Below, in pieces: positions 44,876 to 55,559 of a DNA stretch of 64,000 nt. The notes under the pieces are model-generated. The model did no database searches, was not told the DNA's origin, and worked only from the letters and a program-made list of their open reading frames with translations. The stretch's first letter is position 1, and each line of letters opens with the position of its first letter. The translations under genes were made by a program, and so were the position numbers. Source of the stretch: Scilla litardierei (lineage: Eukaryota > Streptophyta > Magnoliopsida > Asparagales > Asparagaceae); NCBI GenBank assembly GCA_030789695.1, contig JAULAV010002492.1, forward strand, positions 1-64,000. Direction: 5' to 3'.

Positions 44876-45881
44876 ATGCTAATTACAATAATGAGAAGCA
44901 CTTAAGTGGAGCATTTGATAGCATGAAGAAACTGTCAATATGATCCCTTGTAACCAAGTATGTAGCCATGAATTTTTCGTTAATTGCTAATTTCACTTAA
45001 TGATTGAGGCGTAGTAACATTTTTTTGTCAAAAGTGACAAAATTGTCATATTCACAAGTCATATCTCCATCATCGCTCTCTTCCTTTTTTACCACTTTTG
45101 GTAAAAAAATGTATGTATCACTTACCATTTTTTACATGGTGTGTGTAGCCAACGAATAACCCAAGCTACAATCCAACTCAACCTTAACATGGCTACGCTC
45201 ATGTGCTTGCAACTGCTATCCTCTCTTCGTTTACTTTACTCTCGGGAAGAGGCAATGCGGTCATTTTCTTATATGAAAACATACTCAACTTCCATGGAAA
45301 TAGGCTTCCAATTAGGAAAATGAAACATATTATCCAGTTTTTGGGAACCAAACTTTTGGAAGGAAGATCTCTTGGTTTGGCAAAGGGCAAAGTTGAAAGG
45401 ACGGAGATGATATTTAACACTTCTTTTCGATTGATGGTGAACTGGAAGCACTGGAAGCACTGGAAGCAAAATTGAGATGGAGTTTGATGTATTGGTTATA
45501 AAAATTCCAACATTTGAGTTTTGGAAAGGGGAGCAAAATTCTCAAACTCATGAGATGTATACAGATGGGAGGATCGCATGTAATGGCCCTCGCTGGGGCC
45601 ATTAAGAAACCATCAAGTGGCCCACTCACAGTGAACAGTAAAAAGGCCGAACACAAGGCTCATCCATGATGAACAATAAGGCCTTTTAAGGATCGCAAAG
45701 AGGATGATCTCACTCCTCTACATCAAACTTAATCACAACGTCCCAGCTTGCCAACCGTAGATATCGATTTTTACTTGGGTCGACCAGAAATACAGGCCAG
45801 TATAGCCCGTCAGATGGGACCTGCCATCCGGGACCTGCCATCGGGGACCTTTTGACTTAGCTCGAGAGGTTAGCACAACCT
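44876..45881. other. Spacer between Tat elements, no gene recognised
   Basis: Low-GC sequence. A short tandem CTGGAAGCA (three copies) lies at about 45441-45468. ORFs of 60-90 codons show no domain. Confidence 0.45.
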
Positions 45882-46779
45882 TGATACAACTTTCTGATCG
45901 GACCGGGGGAAACCAAGTCAATCTCGACTAGTCACTCAACCCACTACGGCCTTGGGCTCTAGCCTAATGACCTCACGGGCGGGTCACGCCTCTCCCCCCG
46001 AGACGAAGGCCCAATAAACCACCCGCTTCCCGTGGTTGAGGAAATCGCTCCCCAAACCGAGGGAGCAATCGCCAATTATGACAGTCACTCAAAGCCATCA
46101 TTCCAACAATCATGGCCTGTCTTCATGGTATTTATCTCTTCATCAAATGGACGCAATTATTGGATAAGTACTTCCTAATCAGTGCGTCGTCATCAAGGGC
46201 GACATTAAGGCCTCTTCATTGCCTTAGAGATGCGAGGGGGGATGACTCGCCTATATGAAGGCCAGGAGGCGGCAGCTTCAGGGAGATCTCCGCAATCTAC
46301 AATGTAGGTATACCATCTCCTCAGACCTTCTTCCACCTTACATTTCTCTTCCACAGCTCGGCTAGAGAACTTGTGCTTGGTATCTCGACGAACCAAGCCC
46401 GATACCATCGAGCACTTATCAGACGAGATCTGACTTAGGCATCGAATGGGACTTGGTCAGAATCATGGTCCGACCCCCCAGACGAGTTCTTCATTTTACA
46501 GATCCGAAGAGACGTCATCCCACCGAAGCTTCCCTTCGGTGTCCCATCGATCGGTTCCAAGCGCATCCTGCGTCAAGGATCCAAACGGCCGAATGATCCC
46601 GGACGTCATCATCATCCCGCCGATGCTCCCCTTTGGTGCGCCGTCTCTCGGTTCTGAACACTCCTACACCAGAAGAGTGCTCGGTTGATCGACCTCGAAG
46701 GTTGTCCCTGTCTCACGCATCAGCGATGACCCTTGGACCTCTATACTACCATTCTGTAGTGAGAAAACACCCCGAAATA
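45882..46779 (+). repeat. 5' LTR of another Tat-type element
   Basis: Starts TGATACAACTTTCTG and ends GTGAGAAAACACCCCGAAATA. TATA-like CCTATATGAAGG near 46250, CTGACTTAGGCATCG at about 46430. Followed by PBS TGGCGCCATCTGTTGGAA (46782-46799). It is a relative, not a sister LTR, of the copies at 32.7 and 44 kb. Confidence 0.85.
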
Positions 46780-47053
46780 TTTGGCGCCATCTGTTGGAAG
46801 CGAGTCAACATCTAGATCGTCAACCAAACCGACAATGATTCGTTCCACTAATCAAAGGCCTGAAAAGCCAACTTCCAAAGGGGTGACAGACGTCACGGTA
46901 ACGAATCGTCAAAGTTCTACTTTGCGTAATCTCGCTCTAGTCTGTCTCCTCGCCATCGCCGACATGGAAAGGATCTGCCCTCTGTAATGTGCATATGTCA
47001 CTTGGATCGGTCACACACAGATCTTCAGAATCTTAATCATTTGATCAACCGTG
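46780..47053 (+). pseudogene. Start of the Tat internal region (leader and gag N-terminus), cut off
   Basis: PBS then, from about 46838, IRSTNQRPEKPTSKGVTDVT, a gag start also seen at 33680. The element ends at 47053 where the older Athila LTR begins, so the Athila copy inserted into this Tat gag. The remaining Tat sequence is not in the window. Confidence 0.65.
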
Positions 47054-47412
47054 TGAGATTGGTCGTCCCGAATTGTAACTCCGAAAGCAATGTAGTTTTA
47101 CCGCAAGTGCACAGTTAAGTGGTGAGCGGGTATCGAATCACGGGGAGGAACTATTGGTATCTATATGGATTACTAAGCTATTGTGAAATGGTGACGAAGA
47201 AATGTTGGTGTCACAAGCATTCAAAGTGTTGGTTGTAAATTCAATTTATAAGAATGTCTAGCGCTTGGGAATCCCCAGTATAGATGTCAAGAAATCAATG
47301 TGAAACACGAATCTCTATATTACTACTCTTGATTTAGGGTGAACTTGTCGCAGCTAAATTGGGAACCAACGCATGCTCTCGCACTACACAAGTCTATTAT
47401 AATCTAAACTAA

Positions 47413-47613
47413 AGGCTCACTCTTGAGCAAGCCTAGTTCAAACTACTAGCATTAAGATCGACAATAATATCCAATTCCAACTCAAGCTCGCTCTCGTGCA
47501 ACTTAAGTTTGAATCTAGAGCGTGATAGTTCGTATCCATTTTACCGTCGTACAAACGAATATAATTATAGAAATATAATAAAGATGCTAGCTTTGGTCGC
47601 TCTTGCGCACCAA
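47413..47613 (-). other. Four short hairpins in the older Athila LTR leader
   Basis: Arms AGGCT/AGCCT (47413-47434), AACTCAAG/CTTAAGTT (47479-47509, one mismatch), TTCGT/ACGAA (47529-47559) and TTGGT/ACCAA (47593-47613). Three loops contain CTCTTG or CTCTCGTGCA. They lie 490-690 nt after the TATA box, as in the young Athila LTR. Confidence 0.55.
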
Positions 47614-48097
47614 TTCTAGGGAATCTCTATTATAGATCTAAATCGAATATCTAGGTCTTTCCTTAGATCAAGATCCTCTCTCGAGCTCCGAAGATCCAAT
47701 AGAAATCCCTAGCTATCTGTAGTAAATCAATCACAACCTAACCCTTAACAAGCTTAGCGACATGACAATTCAATAGATATCACAAATCATACTTTAGATC
47801 CTCAGGGTTTATCCCTTTGCCTTAGAGCAAAGAGACTACTCACAATTCATCATAAAAATCACAATAGAAATAAGATGTGCAATAGAATTCATCACAAAAC
47901 TCAGATCTAGAAAGAAATATAGCATAAAAATATCAACTTGCAAGAGTTTTAGACAAACCAATTTGAGTACAAGCTTCAAGAGTAAGAAAATTAAGATCTT
48001 CTCTCCAATTCTTTCGCCAAAAGAAAACTAGAACTCAAATAAAAACTCAGAAAATTATTCTAAGGAGTCTTCCTTTGGGCTGGCAATAAAACTGGGT

Positions 48098-48104
48098 ATT
48101 TATA
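48098..48104 (-). promoter_or_regulatory. TATA box of the older Athila LTR
   Basis: Minus strand TGTATAAATACCC. It is 82 bp from the first palindrome of the cluster. Confidence 0.65.
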
Positions 48105-48185
48105 CATGCCCAAAAGTACAAAAATCCTAACAAATTTGTCCTTGAACAGCTGCAACCCCTAGTTTTTAAAAGCTGGCCAACGGCG

Positions 48186-48545
48186 CACTCGGCCGAGTGA
48201 ACTGCTCACTCGGTCGAGTGAGAAATCTGCAGGAAATAAGGACTTTCAGCGTTTTGGAAGTACAGACCACTTGGCCGAGTAGTCTGCTCACTCGGTCGAG
48301 TGATATTGTTACTCGGTCGAGTGGGAGAGACTGCAAATCCTCTCTTAAAACAGAGAAGCGCCAAAGAATTTCTTCACATTTTTTATCTCCACTTGGTCGA
48401 GTGGGATTCTACTCGGTCGAGTGGAAATTCCCACTCGGTCGAGTACATTGTGCCTCTTCTTTAGGCTGGATTGGGTGTGTCAGCTTCACTGGGTTGAGTG
48501 TGCTGTTTCACTCGGTCGAGTGAGCTGCGTCACTCGGTCGAGTAG
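48186..48545. promoter_or_regulatory. Cluster of ACTCGGTCGAGT palindromes
   Basis: About eleven copies, mostly CACTCGGTCGAGTG, some GGCC-centred. They come in groups of two or three with centre steps of 21 (48192, 48213), 21 and 21 (48274, 48295, 48316), 20 and 22 (48396, 48416, 48438), 22 and 22 (48493, 48515, 48537). Confidence 0.85.
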
Positions 48546-48846
48546 CCTGTTTCAGTACTCTTTTCTCCTTCTTCTCGCTTCCTTGTCGTTTCTTTTGCCT
48601 TCCATCTTCTATTCATCCTACATCGTCGTTAGCTCTCCGATGACATCGTCAATGACGCTCCAGTACGCGTGTAAACGCTCATGGCTCCAAATTGCTACCA
48701 ATTGCTCCATATTTCTTGAAATTAGACGAAACAAAGGAATAATGAAATATATCGTAAAAAATTCGTTCATGCGTTAAAATCACGATATGAGCAATCGTTA
48801 TGGGATGGAAAAATACAGAAATAAAGTGTAAAATATGAGCCTATCA

Positions 48847-50725
48847 AAATCCACCAAGCTTACCTCTTACTCGTCCTCGAGGAAGATAAGTAAAAAGTGA
48901 ACTTGGCGAATAAAATAAAGAAAAATCAAATAGATGAAAAAGAAGATAAAGAAGAAAAGTGCTAGATTGTTCTCTCAGAATTTGGGTTTGCTTACTCAAA
49001 TTGCACCAGCAACGAATACAAACATCGCTAAAGCTTTTATTTCGATGTCATTTCATATGGGTACACTTGATAGAAAAACTAAGAACAATGTGAATCATAT
49101 GAAATATGAAATCATTTTAGAATCAAACATCATCTAAGGCATAGAAAACGAAATACATAATTATAGACGACACAATTTTCAATTGACTGCTTCTATTTGG
49201 AGTATAAGAGATATCACACAATTCAAGTCAATAAGAATAGAAAGAGATGGTTTTCATGAATTTCATGCCAATTTTTCAATTCATAGATGTCGTTATACTC
49301 TAAGTCATTTCCCTAAGTATCAGAAATTACCTAGCTTAGATCGTCATGCACATATAAGTAGTTACTCTCTCACACATCATTGGATCTCCTCCCCCAAGCT
49401 TATCTATAAGCGTGGTGGCATCAAATAGAAAACATGAGCTTTTTCCCAATTTTTTTGTGGCTCCATATATATAAAAAAGGAAAATAAGAAAGAAGTAAAG
49501 AAGGTGATTGTGTATATACAATGAAACTTTTCTTCTTTTTTCTCTCTTTTTTATACATAAGAACAATCCCAAAGAAAGATGCAAAGATATAAAATTTTCT
49601 TTTATTTTGAGTTTTTGGGATTATGGAGCTTATTTCTTTTTAGCATGGGGAAGGTGTAATAATAAGATTCACTTAAGGGGAGTTTCATAAATGATTATAT
49701 TTATAGAAATATTTTTCAAGATATGTGGAGAAAGAATATATGATAACGCTCGGTTCACTCTTTTTGTATGTGCACGACAACTTCAACATGGTAATGTCAT
49801 CTACTCAGTTTGATTTCTAAAAGTAAACTAATCTATTCATATCAAACAACAATCAATTCATTCAACCTGGAAGTTTAATACACATTTCATGCAATTAGAA
49901 GTGATATTAAGATACAAAGCAGTACTCCAAGTAATAGATGGTCAATGCGTAAATCTTGGTGTGTTTTCTATAAAAAAGTATACAATGATGTAATTCTCAG
50001 ACGAGTCAATGCTAAAATTCATTCAGGGACAAATAATAAACACGTTGAAAGTTTTTTTCTCAAGTGCACGACAAATATATCGCAGATGATATCAGAAATA
50101 AAAACAATAGCATGACAAGAGATATGTGCATAAGAGTAAAGAGAAATCCAAGCTATATTCATCATAAGGAATTCATCTCTTGCAAAGAAAGTAAAAGAAG
50201 TAAGGATAAAATAAAATCTAACTATACACATGCAAGCACTCCAAAAATGAAAAAAACATGATGCATGGCAAAAAAATGAAAAAGTGCGTGATAATAAGTG
50301 GAAAATAAAGAAAAGTGAAAAATAAAGATAAAAATAAAGAAAATAAAAAAGTGTATGAGCACACTCACTCCCCCAAGCTAAACATCACATTGTCCTCAAT
50401 GTGCGAAGTGTGGCACTAGGACATATAAGATAGGGGGTGGGTGGGTGTGGATGCAATATGAAGCGAAATAAAGGAAATTAAGGAAAATAAAATATGATAT
50501 GATGGTATATACAAAGGATATATGTAAGGCAAGCATGCAAAATGATATATGGATGGATGCAAGATGGTGGCCCAAAAATACATACTCTCTCCCAAGCTGA
50601 AATATACAGTGCCCTGCAAAAAGGTGAAGACAGATGTGCATACAAAATAATGGGGTTAGATGTGAAGCAAAAATATGACAGGCATCAAGAAGACGTGCCT
50701 ACTCTGGTGTATCGCCATTACCTCC
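48847..50725 (-). other. 3' untranslated region of the older Athila element
   Basis: AT-rich. Blocks here match the young Athila 3' region: CTCGTCCTCGAGGAAGATAA near 48870, CTCCCCCAAGCTTATC near 49388, CTTGGTGTGTTTTCT near 49957, CCCCCAAGCTAAA near 50371. It contains no ORF of note. Homologous order proves common descent with 53603-55559. Confidence 0.75.
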
Positions 50726-51739
50726 CTACTGTGGGAAAGGTGGTTGCTGAGCGGCTCGCTGTTGAGGGGCTCGCTGCTGCTGCTGCAGGCGGTGAAGATT
50801 CTGGTTCAGCGTGAGCTGCATACTAGGAATCATGGCAATATAGGCCTGCTGAGCAGTGAAGGCCACCGTAAGAGCCCTAAAGTCAACTCTAAGTCCAGTC
50901 ACTGTCGACTCGACATCGCTGAGGCGTTGCTCTCTATCGTCAGGAGTAGAGGTAGAGGAGCATGGAGGTGTATGAGCAAGGGGTTTCACACAGCCTCCAA
51001 AAACTAGTGGGGCCACTATTGGGTGTGTAGGGGAGCAGAGCTCACAACAAGATGCTCAGCCTCCCGAGGAGGCTGAGACACGGGAATGCTCTCAGAAATA
51101 TGTGCAACATAGGTGGAGGTCGGAATATCAACAGAGGACGAGGCAGGCTAAGAGGTCGTGGCAACAGCTGTGGTGACAGACACCACGACACTCTCGGTTT
51201 ATTTGGCGACGGTAGCAACTGAAACGTCAACTGATGGGGGTGGTCATGAAATCAGGAGATAATGACACCGCAAGATTCGAGAAGTCAGGTGTGTCGAGGG
51301 CTCTGCGGTCGTGGAGGAAGAATGGTCGCCTCTCTCAAAAGTGGTGTGGACAACACTCTCAAACTTATATATGAAATCGGATCATCTCTCAGCGGTGCGG
51401 TGGTGGTGGTATCAGACATAGCGGCAGAAGTGGAGCTCTTGGCATGAGCATAAGTGAAGACAGATGTGCCGGGCTTGGGGATCAGATCAGAGGCAGGCTG
51501 GGGAATCGGGACCTCAAGGATGAAGGGCGAGGCATGGGGCACCTGCTGCTCTCGTCGGGCTCTAGTACATATACAGGTGGGATGAGGAGGTTCATCTGGA
51601 ACCTCCACTCTGCACCTGCTGGTCTAATATGGGTCTGAACGGGGCTCAGAAGCACTATATAATCAGCTGAGAAGGGACCATGTAACCAGACCCAATGACA
51701 CTGTCTGTGAGGGCGGATTATGTGCATACGGGCCAAAAC
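50726..51739 (-). pseudogene. ATHILA-type ORF of the older element, C-terminal half, broken
   Basis: Minus strand pieces: 51736-51482 (ARMHIIRPHRQCHWVWLHGP ... NLLIPPVYVLE) aligns with residues about 345-400 of the intact protein at 55560-57743 (HWVWLHGPYGADYMI, ILIPAAYVLE). 51608-51285 is a shifted Pro/Thr-rich part. 51016-50726 is the C-terminal helix-rich part (DVESTVTGLRVDFRALTVAF), which matches LEGAVSGLRGDLRTLSSTV in the intact copy. Frameshifts separate the parts, and the N-terminal half is lost because a SIRE-like LTR enters at 51740. Confidence 0.85.
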
Positions 51740-51788
51740 TGTAGTGACCCTGTGCTATGAGGAATAAACACTAGATGAGGGTGAATAG
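51740..51788 (-). repeat. SIRE-like LTR, minus strand, outer end (first piece)
   Basis: On the minus strand it reads ACTATTCACCC...CTAGTGTTTATTCC ... AGGGTCACTACA, which matches the end of the SIRE-like LTR at 16812-16860. It continues at 63712 beyond the Athila insertion. Confidence 0.8.
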
Positions 51789-52146
51789 TGATCGCTCCGG
51801 GACGTAACCCAAAAGAACGGTTGTAGTTTTACCGCAAGTGCACGGTGTAGCAGCGAGCGGGTTATCGAACACAGGGAGGACGAATGACCGTGCTTGCTCT
51901 AATCAACCTGGCTATTCAAGAAGAGAGATTTGCCTTTGGCGATCCTGTCACAATCGTCAGACAAAGTGCGAAAATATCAAATCAAATAAAGAACGTCTAG
52001 GGAATGGGGAATTCCCGCTACTCACCGTATTTCATGAATGTGGTTCATCGGTATCAAAATCGCTAGAATAAGATTTTGGATGAACTAGTTGCAACTGAAT
52101 GTAGAACCAAGCTCACGCTCTCGCGCTGTTGCCGGTCTATAGCTAT

Positions 52147-52445
52147 CCTAGGCTCGGGTCCAATCTTTTGCAAACCCTAGCCTAGGGAAGCTAGCATTAG
52201 GATCAACATCATCGTCCAATCGCGCACCGAGTCCAATCTCTTGCAAACTCGGCTCACGACCTAGATTGGGATAGTTCCTACCCGTCCAATCTCTTACAAA
52301 CAGGTATTGGCGCGGAATTGAAATCGGAAACCCTAGTATCGGTCCAATCTCTTGCAAACCGATACTACGGAAATTCGATTCCAACCCAATTCGGATTTCT
52401 AGGGTTTCCTATCGAATTGGGATCCAATCTCTTGCAAATCCCAAT
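52147..52445 (-). other. Five hairpins with one conserved 16-nt loop (3' LTR)
   Basis: On the plus strand each loop is TCCAATCTCTTGCAAA (two copies with one change). Arms: CCTAGGCT.GGG (52147-52186), CCGAG/CTCGG (52227-52252), TACCCG/CGGGTA with one change here (52279-52306), TAGTATCGG/CCGATACTA (52334-52367), ATTGGGA/TCCCAAT (52416-52445). They lie 400-700 nt downstream of the TATA-like box, so in the RNA leader. Confidence 0.9.
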
Positions 52446-52836
52446 CGATGTGAATTCCTAGCCATCCGTAGTAAATCAATCACAATCTAATCCCTAGTAA
52501 CAATTCTAGCAAAATTTCTACTAATTCATCACAAGTATGAAATTGGGCTCGTAGGGTTCATCCCCACGCCCCAAGACGTGGCGACTACTCGCAATTCATA
52601 GCAAGATCACAAAAATAATCAATGAAATAAGCAATAGAATTCATCAAAATATTGAGATATGCAATAAAAATAGAATTTTTAGGGAAAAGAGATGCAAACC
52701 AATGGAGTTCTTCAATTAATCCAACAAAAATCAAACTTTATCTCTTCTCCAATCTCCAAAATAAAGATAAAAAGTTAATCTAAAAAGCTGCAAAAAATCT
52801 AAGAAGAAGCTCTAAAAACTAGGGTAAAAACAGGGG

Positions 52837-52843
52837 TTAAATA
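52837..52843 (-). promoter_or_regulatory. TATA-like box of the young Athila LTR
   Basis: Minus strand GGCTATTTAACCCC. It is 83 bp from the first palindrome at 52927. Confidence 0.5.
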
Positions 52844-52926
52844 GCCCCCAAAATCGTCCAAAAACTGTGACCAAAATACCCCTGCGCAGCCTATTTTCCG
52901 CAATTTTCGCTACAGGCAGCGCATCG

Positions 52927-53310
52927 CACTCGGCCGAGTGACAAAAGTCGCTCGGCCGAGTGAAAACCCTGTAATTTTCCAGTAAGTATCGATCTTCAGG
53001 GGTCTTCATTTCGGGGGCGGCTCGGCCGAGTGAGTTGTCGTCACTCGGCCGACGGCTTCATGGTACTCGGGCGGACGGGATAAGCCACTCGGCCGAGTGG
53101 GTCTTCTGAAGCTCAGGCAGCCGAAAAACAGTAACTTGGGGATTATTGAAGGGCTTCGTCTGGGCGCCACTCGGGCGGACGGGGTCTCGTCACTCGGCCG
53201 ATGTGGTCTCTGTCGCTCGGCCGAGTGCACATAGAAATCGTGTCTGAACTGGTCGGCCGAGCGGTGTCTCGCTGGTCGGCCGAGTGGCTCCTCCACTCGG
53301 CCGAGTGGGA
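52927..53310. promoter_or_regulatory. Cluster of ACTCGGCCGAGT palindromes (3' LTR)
   Basis: About eleven full or half copies. Centre steps: 22 (52933, 52955); 23, 22, 22 (53025, 53048, 53070, 53092). The 5' LTR cluster (63031-63414) is the same apart from point changes. Confidence 0.88.
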
Positions 53311-53602
53311 CACAAAACATGCCCAATCTGCTTATTTTGGCCTCCTCGTCGCTCCTGCGACGTCCGTTCTTCTTCCGCTCCTCTCCAACAGCAAAATACC
53401 CCTCGGGGAGGTCGTCGGTGACCGTCTGGAGTAGGTGTATCTCGAGATCACTCCAAATCGCGCCAAATCACCTGAAATGCGACAAAAACAACAAATCGTG
53501 AAAAGCATCGCAATATCGTCGATATATCGTGAAAAACATGATTTGGGCGATCTAAATGGCATGCAAACATGCGGGAAAAAAGTGTAAAATATGGAGTGAT
53601 CA

Positions 53603-55559
53603 AAATCCCCCAAGCTTGCCTCTTACTCGTCCTCGAGGAAGATAAGTAAAAGGCGAACCCGGTGGATTCGGAAAACGAAAACGGCGGAAAAAATGAAAAA
53701 TGAAAAACGGAGAAGAAAGAAATGAAAATAAAGAAGAAGGAAAGAAGCGAAGAGGTAAGCTGCTAGATCATTTCCTCAGGACGTGGGTTCCGCTTACTCA
53801 TATAGCATGCACTGAATGAAAAACACATGTCAAAGAATTTTATTTTGATATCATAGTATAATAGTGCAAATAGAAATAGAAGACCCACGAACAACAATAT
53901 AATCATGAAAAACGGAATAATTTTATAATTAACGTCGTCTGAATTATTTAAAGCGGTATACAAATCACAGATCACACACTTTTCAATTGAACGCTTTCTA
54001 TCAGGAGTATAAGAGTATCACACTATAGAATAGAGAGAATAGAAAAGTATGGATTTCATGAAATGAATGCTAGGCTTAGATTTCTGGATTTCGTAAAGCT
54101 AAAAATAATCTCACCGAGTATAGAATATTACTTAGCCTAGGTTGTCGTGCAACGTCAGGTAGTCACTCTCTCACACATCAATGGATCCCCTCCCCCAAGC
54201 TTATCCATAAGCGTGATGGCATAACAAAAAATATTTACATCCCCATTCCCCCATTCCTATAAAGCTCCAAAGGCAATGATAGAAAGAAAGAAAGTGAGAT
54301 GAGATCTTTTATTGAGGATTTTTCCTCTTTTATCTCTCTTTTTTTTTCTCTTTTTTTTTCTTTTTTTTGCAATAAAAATATATACACAACGATCCCAACT
54401 CAAAGAGAGATAATGATATACAAGAATATTTCCCCCCCTTTTTTTTCGAATAAGAAATTTGGAGCTAGGAATTAATAGCGGGGGAAATGCCATATAATAG
54501 AATCGCTAAGGGGAGATTCACCAATGATTTTAAAAGTAGAGAAATGATGTTCAAGATTTGTGGAGAAAGAAATAAATATATCACTCGGTTCACTCTATAA
54601 GACATGCACGACAACTTCAGCAGGGTAATCTAATCTACTCAGTTTCGATCACAAAAAAGCTAACTAATCCAAATTTATCATAGCTAACATCATTCAATCA
54701 TCCTGAAGTGAAGTGTACAGTTCATGCATATAGAAGTGATATAGCAAAAGAAATCAGTACTCCAGACATAGGCATTCAATGCGTGAATCTTGGTGTGTTT
54801 TCTGTGATAGCATACATATGAATATTCAGACTTAGCTAATAGTAAAATTTCATCCATTTTCATGTGGAAAAAGTGTGGGTTACTATCTCTAGATGCAAGG
54901 CAAGTCATAGCATATGATATCAGAAATAAAATCTAAGACATGACAAATTAAGCATGCATATAGAATAAGCTAACTCCACATCATCATCATCACAGAAAAG
55001 TCATCTCTAGCATGAGATGAAAAAGAAGGAAATAAAGATAAAGGGAAAATAGAACTATTTACAATGCGGCACACAGAAAAATAAGAAAAACGTGATGCAT
55101 GGCAAAATAAAAGGAAAAATGATGAAAAATAAGTGCAAAAGCGAAAAATGGTGTGAAAAACTAAAAACAAAGGTGGCAAATCGAAAAAGAACGTGAGAAC
55201 TCACTCCCCCAAGCTAAATGGCACAGTGTCCTCAATGTGCAAAGTGGGGCACACCGAGAGACAAGTAAAGTGAGGGGCAAGTGAGGATGCATGCAAGATG
55301 AAAAGAAAAATGAAAATAAAAAGAAAGATAAAGAAATGAAAATATGATGCGGACATGATATATGCACAGATAGGAGTGATACAGATATATAAGAGTGTCA
55401 CCAAAAACTCTCCCTCTCTCCCAGAAAAGATATATAAATATATGGTCGTCATGAGAATCCCAAAATAAGTGAGGGGAGGGGGTGGTCAAAAGTGCAACAG
55501 GACCCAGCAGAAACGGGCAACACAACGGCAAAAGGAATAATCGATGGCATCAAAGGTGC
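53603..55559 (-). other. 3' untranslated region of the young Athila element
   Basis: AT-rich with poly-T/A runs (54330-54370). CCCCCAAGCT occurs three times (53606, 54190, 55205): one is the polypurine tract at the LTR, two are internal look-alikes kept also in the older element. Confidence 0.75.

Larger units (their letters stand above)
47054..48846 (-). repeat. 3' LTR of the older Athila-type element
   Basis: Minus strand: starts TGATAGGCTC (48846) and ends near TCTCA (47054); it shares GTAGTTTTACCGCAAGTGCAC with the young Athila LTR. TATA box TATAAAT (48098-48104, minus) and palindrome cluster upstream of it (48186-48545). Four hairpins lie in its transcribed part (47413-47613). The 47054 end is inferred because no second LTR exists. 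Confidence 0.8.
51789..53602 (-). repeat. 3' LTR of the young Athila element
   Basis: Contains the palindrome cluster (52927-53310), TATA-like TATTTAA (52837-52843, minus) and five hairpins (52147-52445). The tract CTTGGGGGATTT (53603-53614, minus) precedes it. Confidence 0.95.

Noticed and set aside
50396..50641. Hydrophobic minus-strand ORF that looks membrane-like
   Set aside because: Produced by AT-rich 3' UTR sequence of the older Athila element; no conservation with the young copy's frame.
52147..52445. Resemblance to a CRISPR array (constant words, variable parts)
   Set aside because: The constant part is the loop of hairpins, the variable parts pair with each other, and the DNA is a plant LTR.
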